In this document: in pieces, positions 62,273-64,000 of the stretch
Layout: the number at the start of each line of letters is the position of its first letter
Numbering within the stretch: position 1 is the first letter of the stretch
Origin: Hyphomicrobiales bacterium
GTDB taxonomy: Bacteria > Pseudomonadota > Alphaproteobacteria > Rhizobiales > Methylopilaceae
Assembly (NCBI GenBank): GCA_022842205.1
Contig: JALHQA010000003.1
Location: forward strand, 62,001 to 126,000
Reading direction: 5' to 3'
Length of the DNA: 64,000 nt
Made by a program: the position numbers and the translations under genes
The notes under the pieces: model-generated
Told to the model about the DNA's origin: nothing
The model's input: only the letters and a program-made list of their open reading frames with translations
Databases searched by the model: none

Positions 62273-62968
62273 ATGCTAGCCGTCGAAAACCTCTCCCTGC
62301 ACTACGGCGCCGCGCAGGCGCTCCACAAGGTTTCGCTCACGGCAAAGGCCGGCGAGGTGACTTGCGTGCTCGGCCGCAACGGCGTCGGCAAGACATCGCT
62401 CATGCGCGCCATTGTCGGCCACCGGCCGATCTCGGGCGGCAGGATCGAGTTCGACGGTACGGACATCACCGGCCTGCCGACCTTTCAACGGGCACGCCAG
62501 GGCGTGGCGTATGTCCCGCAAGGCCGCGAAATCTTCCCGCTGCTGACCGTGCGGGAAAATCTTGAAACCGGCTTCGCGCCGCTGCCGCGCGCGCAGAAGA
62601 GCATTCCGGGGGAGATCTTCGACCTGTTTCCGGTGCTGAAAAGCATGCTCCACCGGCGCGGCGGCGACCTATCCGGCGGCCAGCAGCAGCAGCTCGCCAT
62701 CGGCCGCGCGCTCGTCACCCGCCCAAAACTGCTCGTTCTGGACGAGCCGACCGAAGGCATTCAGCCCTCGATCATCAAGGATATCGGCCGGGCCATCATC
62801 TATCTCCGCGAACGCGGCGACATGGCCATCGTGCTCGTCGAGCAATATTTTGACTTCGCCCGCGCGCTGGCTGACCGTTTCATCGTGCTTGAGCGCGGCG
62901 AGGTGGTCGAGGCCGGCGACAAGAAGGCACTCGAGGGAGACGATGTTCGAAACCGCCTGGTCTTCTGA
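62273..62968 (+). CDS. urtE: Urea ABC transporter ATPase UrtE
   Basis: A 231-residue LivF-type ATPase. Walker A GRNGVGKTSLMR, signature LSGGQQQQLAIGR, and Walker B LLVLDEPTEGIQPS are visible. It starts 2 bp after urtD, and ureD overlaps its 3' end by 26 nt. Confidence 0.96.
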   Translation: MLAVENLSLHYGAAQALHKVSLTAKAGEVTCVLGRNGVGKTSLMRAIVGHRPISGGRIEFDGTDITGLPTFQRARQGVAYVPQGREIFPLLTVRENLETGFAPLPRAQKSIPGEIFDLFPVLKSMLHRRGGDLSGGQQQQLAIGRALVTRPKLLVLDEPTEGIQPSIIKDIGRAIIYLRERGDMAIVLVEQYFDFARALADRFIVLERGEVVEAGDKKALEGDDVRNRLVF

Positions 62969-63788
62969 TGAGCTCGGCGCCGCACCGCGCCGGCAGCGCG
63001 CCCACGGCCAGGTCACTTTCGAGACCAATCTTTTGGACGGTATCACGCGGCCTGTCCGCATCGCCGAAAGCGGGCCGTCGCGTGTCCGTCTGCCAAATGT
63101 CGCGGGGCAAGGGCTGGAAGCCGTCATCATGAATACCGGAGGCGGCATCGCCTGCGGCGACCGGTTCGATATCGCAGTCAAAGCCGGTTCCGGTTCGGAT
63201 CTCGTGATCACCACACCCGCCGCCGAACGCTGCTACCGTTCGGACGGCCCCATCGCCGCCATCGATGTGTCGCTGCAAGTCGCATCCGGCGCATCGCTGG
63301 CGTGGCTACCGCAGGAGACGCTTCTCTACAACGAGGCACGCCTCCGCCGGCGCTTCGACGCGCATCTCGCCGAAGACGCCCGGCTCTCCATGTTCGAATG
63401 CGCCGTTTTCGGCCGCGCGGCGAAAGGCGAGATTGTCGAGACCGGCCTGTTCGAAGACCGCTGGCGGATCCGCCGCGGCGGACGTCTGATCTACGCCGAT
63501 ACGCTGAAGCTCGACGGCCAGATAGCCGCCCTGCTGGAGCGCCCGGCGATCGCCAAGGGCGCGCGCGCCCTCGCCACCTTCCTCCACATTGCCCCTGACG
63601 CCGAAGCCCGGCTGGACGAAGCCCGCGATCTTCTTGCGGATGCGCCCTGCACCGTCGTCGCATCGTCCTGGTGCGGCCTTCTGGCCGTCCGCTTTCTGGC
63701 GCCGGAGATTGCGGCTCTGCGCACTGCGGCGATAAACTTCCTCACCCGCTTCCGCGGCGCGCCTCTGCCCCGCGTCTGGCAATCATAA
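62943..63788 (+). CDS. ureD: Urease accessory protein UreD
   Basis: A 281-residue nickel-urease chaperone subunit from ATG 62943, inside the end of urt[26 protein letters not shown] and [20 protein letters not shown] are diagnostic. UreD works with UreF and UreG to load nickel into urease. ureA follows by 13 bp. Confidence 0.93.
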   Translation: MFETAWSSDELGAAPRRQRAHGQVTFETNLLDGITRPVRIAESGPSRVRLPNVAGQGLEAVIMNTGGGIACGDRFDIAVKAGSGSDLVITTPAAERCYRSDGPIAAIDVSLQVASGASLAWLPQETLLYNEARLRRRFDAHLAEDARLSMFECAVFGRAAKGEIVETGLFEDRWRIRRGGRLIYADTLKLDGQIAALLERPAIAKGARALATFLHIAPDAEARLDEARDLLADAPCTVVASSWCGLLAVRFLAPEIAALRTAAINFLTRFRGAPLPRVWQS

Positions 63789-63801
63789 AAAGGACTGTCT
63801 C

Positions 63802-64000
63802 GTGAATCTGACGCCGCGCGAGAAAGACAAGCTGCTGATCGCCATGGCCGCCGAAGTGGCGCGCAAGCGCCTCGCCCGTGGCGTGAAGCTCAACCATCCG
63901 GAAGCGATCGCGCTCATCACAGATTTCGTTGTCGAGGGCGCGCGCGACGGCAGGAGCGTCGCCGAACTCATGGAAGCCGGCGCGCATGTGATCTCCACCG
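63802..64000 (+). CDS. ureA: Urease subunit gamma, N-terminal part (cut by window edge)
   Basis: Smallest structural subunit of urease, which hydrolyses urea to ammonia and carbon dioxide. The visible 66 residues start at GTG 63802 after AGGA and read [20 protein letters not shown], with [14 protein letters not shown] and [11 protein letters not shown], typical of UreA. The gene runs past base 64000. It links urea uptake to urease in one operon. Confidence 0.95.
   Translation, partial: MNLTPREKDKLLIAMAAEVARKRLARGVKLNHPEAIALITDFVVEGARDGRSVAELMEAGAHVIST

Overview
The window looks like chromosomal DNA of an alphaproteobacterium of the order Hyphomicrobiales (Rhizobiales). GC content is high throughout. 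Genes typical of that order are present: ldtR beside a DUF6163 gene, glyA-nrdR-ribD-ribE, a sahR-metF pair and an urt-ure urea locus. Genes are tightly packed, with many ATGA or TGATG start/stop overlaps. I saw no tRNA, rRNA, CRISPR array, transposase or prophage genes.

Layout. 1-3.2 kb: riboflavin and one-carbon genes (ribE partial, ribD, nrdR, glyA). 3.4-12.6 kb: accessory block with a DUF6898 gene, a secreted L,D-transpeptidase, an unrecognised two-gene unit diverging from a CbxX-type AAA+ ATPase, a chemoreceptor with a secreted sensor-like partner, an AraC regulator and two short-chain dehydrogenases. 12.7-18.9 kb: ldtR, DUF6163, hemB, threonine deaminase, a purine nucleosidase/deaminase pair and a Crp-type regulator. 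19-24.5 kb: two basic histone-H1-like proteins flanking a 6S-like structured RNA candidate and ettA, then sahR-metF with a perfect 18-bp operator. 24.5-31.6 kb: GNAT acetyltransferase, murI, a secreted protein, and a minus-strand operon bioM-bioN-bioY-bioY-acyl-CoA ligase-thiolase homologue. 31.7-40.9 kb: a lipid-linked glycosylation set (GT2, GT4, methyltransferase, GtrA, GT-C) convergent with gnd-zwf-pgl and a HAD phosphatase. 40.9-49.9 kb: a catabolic operon with a TRAP transporter, a glutamine-synthetase-like ligase, aldehyde dehydrogenase, iron-type alcohol dehydrogenase and a class I amidotransferase, next to a divergent RpiR regulator. 49.9-55.9 kb: a periplasmic iron operon (imelysin, multicopper oxidase, di-heme DUF1111 protein, second imelysin, DUF1513). 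56.2-64 kb: two small genes, then urtABCDE-ureD-ureA behind a sigma-54 promoter.

How the genes work together. The urea block imports urea and starts urease assembly, and its consensus sigma-54 site predicts nitrogen control. The TRAP operon is best read as gamma-glutamylation catabolism of an amino alcohol: ligation to glutamate, two oxidations, then release of glutamate and an amino acid. The substrate is unknown; an ethanolamine-like compound is my inference. The bioMNYY operon with a CoA ligase and a thiolase homologue lacking canonical active-site residues suggests uptake and activation of biotin or a precursor. SahR with metF, plus an SAH/MTA nucleosidase nearby, covers methyl-cycle control. 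The best candidates for undescribed biology are the TRAP/glutamyl operon, the biotin-linked ligase/thiolase pair, the AAA+ locus with overlapping divergent starts, the chemoreceptor with a separate periplasmic partner, and the structured RNA upstream of ettA.
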